NCBI GenBank assembly: GCA_050012175.1
Contig: JBEKHR010000029.1
Span: forward strand, 4,469 to 68,468
Source of the DNA: CAVROP01 sp050012175
GTDB lineage: Bacteria > Acidobacteriota > Terriglobia > UBA7540
Direction of reading: 5' to 3'
Length of the DNA: 64,000 nucleotides
Shown here piece by piece: positions 61,631-64,000 of the stretch; within the stretch, counting starts at the first letter, position 1; each line of letters opens with the position of its first letter. The position numbers and the translations under genes were made by a program. The notes under the pieces were generated by a model that saw nothing but the letters and a program-made list of their open reading frames with translations, was not told the origin of the DNA and searched no databases.

Positions 61631-63628
61631 CTACTTGAGATACTGGTTGAACCATTCGATGGTGCGCTTGGTGACGTCCCGCTCATGTTCGGGCTGCGAG
61701 ATCACGTGGCCTTCATCCGGATACACTACGAGCTGGGTTTCCACGCCGAGGGTTTTTAGAGCGTGCCAAAACTCGAAGGACTGAGGCGCGGGGCATTCGC
61801 CGTCGCGGTCGCCCACCAGGATGAGCGTAGGAGTTTTGACGTTCTTGATAAAGGTGAGGGGAGAACTCCTGGCATAGGCGTCCGGGTCATCGTAGACGGA
61901 GGCACCGAAAAAGGGAATCATCCACTGGTCGATATCGTTTTCTCCATAATAGCTCTGCCAATTGGCGATGCCTGCCCCGGCCACCGCGGCGCGAAAACGA
62001 TTCGTCCGGGTCACGGCCCACATGGTCATGTAGCCGCCATAGCTCCAGCCTGCAATTCCGACGCGGCGGTCATCCACCGGAAGCGTTTTCACCACATAGT
62101 CGACGCCCGCAAGAATGTCGCGAAAATCGCCGTAGCCGAAGTCCTTGACGTTTGCCGCGGTGAAGGCTTCGCCCTCGCCGAAACTGCCTCGCGGATTGGG
62201 GAAGAGGACGAAGCAGTCTTCGTACGAAAGCAGCGCAAGGTTGAAGAACGCTCCCGGCCAAGAGGGTTTTTCGCTGGCCCCGGGCCCGCCATGCACGGAC
62301 ACCACCATGGGGTAGCGCTTGGAGGGATCATAATCTACCGGGTAGAGCAGCCAGCCCTGGATTTTCATCCCGTCATTCGACCAATGGATGCTTTCGGACT
62401 TGCCCCAGCGTGGACGAACTCCGGCGTTGTGGCGCGTGACCTGCTTCCAGGCCCCGATCTCCCCCGCCCAGATCTCCGGGGGTTGCTGGAATGATTGGCG
62501 GACCAACGCGCAGGTCTTTCCATCCTCGGCCAAGGATATCCCAAAGTCCCACCAGGTTCCGGTTGAGATGGTTTCGGGGCCGCTCCAGAGGGTTTCGATT
62601 TTCCCATCGCGAGCATCAACCGTGGCGATGCCGCTCGAGCCGTCGATTTGTTCTGTGAACAGGATTCTTTCCGAGGAGGGGAGCCAGGCGAGCGTGGCGG
62701 GCGAAGCCATGATGCCGGGCGTGAGGTGGCGGGCTTCGCCCCCGCCGGCTGGAATCGTGTAAATATCGCCTCCGGTGCTCCCCTCATCGCTCATGATTCC
62801 TCCGATGAAAGCGATGGTCTTCCCGTCCGGCGACCAGTGCGGTTGGGCAATCTGGAGCGGCGGCTTGTAAATGAACCTGACCTCGCCGGAAGCAATATCG
62901 ATGGTGCAGAGCCGGGCGATCCACCAATTGGCGTCGCCCGTGCCCTGCGCGGCGGTGGCCACAAATCTCCTGCCGTCGGGCGACCAATCGTACTCGTGGA
63001 TATAGAGGTCGGCGGGCGACACCTGCCGGACCTGCCCGGCGGCCACCTCAACGGTCGTCAGGCGCTGTTCGTAGACGTGTCGCTCGACGGCCCCGGAGGG
63101 TGGAGTCATGGGCTCGAGCGGGCCGGCCGCGCGTGGGGCGTTCTCGGTGAAAAGCAGCGCCAATGTCTTGCCGTCTGGCGACCAGGACGGAGAAGCGAGA
63201 AATCCAGTCAGGCTGGTGAGTTGGCGCGCCGTGTGACCCCTGGCGTCCGCGACGTAAAGTTCAAGCTGGCCCGAACTCTCCCTGTCCGAAAGGAAAGCGA
63301 GCTTTTTGCTGTCCGGAGACCAGGCAATGTCGTGCTCGGCATATTCCTCGCCGCCGTCGCCGGCGGAGACACGACGCGGTTGTTCCGTAGAGCCGAGGGT
63401 AGCAACATATATTGCGGAGTTGCCCGTCAGCTCCTGTTTTTCTCCCCTTGAGGACTCGACCCAAGCGACCCTTTTGCCATCAGGTGAAATGGCAACCTGT
63501 TTGAATGTGTGGACTGCGAAAAGTGAGTTCAGAGCATCGTCAATTGAGGACTTCTGGACAGCGTAACAAGTCGCCGCGCTGACCATGCATAACGCCAGGG
63601 CAAGCGGCAAGCGGGTTCTCGAATGCAT
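61631..63628 (-). CDS. S9 family serine peptidase (acylaminoacyl-peptidase type)
   Basis: The 665-residue protein starts at ATG 63628 after GGAGACTG. A signal peptide (LPLALALCMVSAATCYA) directs export. The N-terminal beta-propeller contains repeated PD40/WD40-like motifs such as AWSPDSKKLAFLSD, SWSPDGKTLALLF, DWSPDGRRFVAT and HWSPDGKTIAFI. The C-terminal alpha/beta-hydrolase carries the Ser in GIAGWSYGGYMTMW, the Asp in LVGDRDGECP and the His in DEGHVIS. It would cleave short peptides in the periplasm. It stands alone. Confidence 0.93.
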   Translation of the reverse strand: MHSRTRLPLALALCMVSAATCYAVQKSSIDDALNSLFAVHTFKQVAISPDGKRVAWVESSRGEKQELTGNSAIYVATLGSTEQPRRVSAGDGGEEYAEHDIAWSPDSKKLAFLSDRESSGQLELYVADARGHTARQLTSLTGFLASPSWSPDGKTLALLFTENAPRAAGPLEPMTPPSGAVERHVYEQRLTTVEVAAGQVRQVSPADLYIHEYDWSPDGRRFVATAAQGTGDANWWIARLCTIDIASGEVRFIYKPPLQIAQPHWSPDGKTIAFIGGIMSDEGSTGGDIYTIPAGGGEARHLTPGIMASPATLAWLPSSERILFTEQIDGSSGIATVDARDGKIETLWSGPETISTGTWWDFGISLAEDGKTCALVRQSFQQPPEIWAGEIGAWKQVTRHNAGVRPRWGKSESIHWSNDGMKIQGWLLYPVDYDPSKRYPMVVSVHGGPGASEKPSWPGAFFNLALLSYEDCFVLFPNPRGSFGEGEAFTAANVKDFGYGDFRDILAGVDYVVKTLPVDDRRVGIAGWSYGGYMTMWAVTRTNRFRAAVAGAGIANWQSYYGENDIDQWMIPFFGASVYDDPDAYARSSPLTFIKNVKTPTLILVGDRDGECPAPQSFEFWHALKTLGVETQLVVYPDEGHVISQPEHERDVTKRTIEWFNQYLK

Positions 63629-63847
63629 GCACAGTCTCCAATCGGGGAAAATCAAGACTCGCAAGAATAACAGAAAACCCGCCCAAGGCAGGAATTCCAC
63701 TTTGCGTTGGCACTCCCCCAAAATTCGCCTCGTAGCGGCGATTCCACCGCGCTACGTGACGGCGTAAAGCCGCCTCCATACGAAACTGGGGCACGACCGC
63801 TCTGTTAGCAGGGTCGCGCCAAAGTCCCCGAAAGGTGACATCCCGAA

Positions 63848-64000
63848 GCGGCTCTGCCGCCTGCTGTGCGGAAAGGCTTCGCCTTTCCGAGGGCCTCCGC
63901 CCTAACTAACCCCCTCGGCTCGGCTGGAAGGCTGAGCCTTCCAGCCGAGCCGAGGGGAAGAAGGGAGGCTGTCTGCGCCGGAAAGCCAGAGGCTTTCCGC
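63848..64000. repeat. Second copy of the 28-bp-arm palindromic element, cut by window end
   Basis: 63848-63875 is identical to the left arm at 36691-36718. The inner hairpin (63911-63933 with 63935-63957) is perfectly paired. The right arm begins near 63990 and runs out of the window. The 220 bases before it hold no gene. Confidence 0.8.

Noticed and set aside
1..64000. CRISPR array, prophage, rRNA operon or known defence island
   Set aside because: No regularly spaced direct repeats with unique spacers, no phage structural or integrase genes, no rRNA stretches and no recognised defence genes were seen.

Overview
The window looks like a chromosomal segment of a GC-rich member of the Acidobacteriota, probably an uncultured soil lineage. 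This is inferred from three secreted proteins of the VWFA-related family typical of that phylum (8183-9355, 34453-35493, 35600-36547), two PEGA-domain secreted proteins, a TonB-domain secreted protein, an AcrB-type efflux operon, and gaps packed with short palindromic dispersed repeats. There is no rRNA, no convincing tRNA, no CRISPR array, no prophage and no complete insertion sequence. Most genes are housekeeping or general accessory genes.

Layout. 1-5.9 kb: a LamG-VanZ membrane protein, a PAS-GGDEF diguanylate cyclase, an AT-richer stretch with one coiled-coil hypothetical gene, a decayed REP-associated transposase between two perfect 39-bp inverted repeats, then about 1 kb of repeats. 5.9-18.4 kb: an STGP-motif hypothetical running into rlmB, a VWFA protein, a small cluster of RsbRD-like gene, acpS and TonB-like gene, pgeF and rlmN tail to tail, a TetR regulator with a clear promoter, two PEGA proteins followed by a CPBP protease, and two tiny Cys-rich proteins. 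18.4-28.1 kb: a four-gene tripartite efflux operon on the minus strand (adaptor, two RND pumps, outer-membrane factor). 28.1-38.9 kb: a UvrD helicase fused to an Fe-S PD-(D/E)XK nuclease next to rmuC, a micro-gene with consensus promoter and terminator, two convergent VWFA proteins, and thiI translationally coupled to an AhpD-like gene. 39-49 kb: lipA, a TPR lipoprotein-like gene with a polytopic membrane protein, ilvD, a PLP decarboxylase with an AraC/alkyltransferase fusion, and an EamA exporter. 49.5-54.2 kb: a type IV pilus minor-pilin operon (FimT-, PilV-, PilW- and PilX-like). 55-60.7 kb: a sugar-use group (DUF4380 protein, xylulokinase, Gfo/Idh/MocA oxidoreductase, TIM-barrel isomerase). 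60.9-63.6 kb: nikR and an S9 peptidase.

The strongest unusual signals are these. (1) An AhpD-like peroxidase-related gene (38494-39135, minus) carries one in-frame TGA exactly where the second Cys of its CxxC motif should be. The rest of the frame is intact and a small hairpin follows the TGA at a SECIS-like distance, so it is a candidate selenoprotein with a CxxU site. (2) A stand-alone micro-gene (33990-34183, minus) has a TTGACA-N17-TATACA promoter, a 5' hairpin, a strong Shine-Dalgarno, an 11-codon lysine-rich reading frame and a textbook intrinsic terminator. (3) Several families of short terminal-inverted-repeat elements are present. Two have CTAG at both ends, one has 28-bp perfect arms with compensatory changes in its inner hairpin, one carries an 81-bp internal tandem duplication, and palindromic repeats have inserted in frame into the helicase gene and probably into the PilX-like gene.

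All function calls come from reading motifs by eye; no database search was possible.
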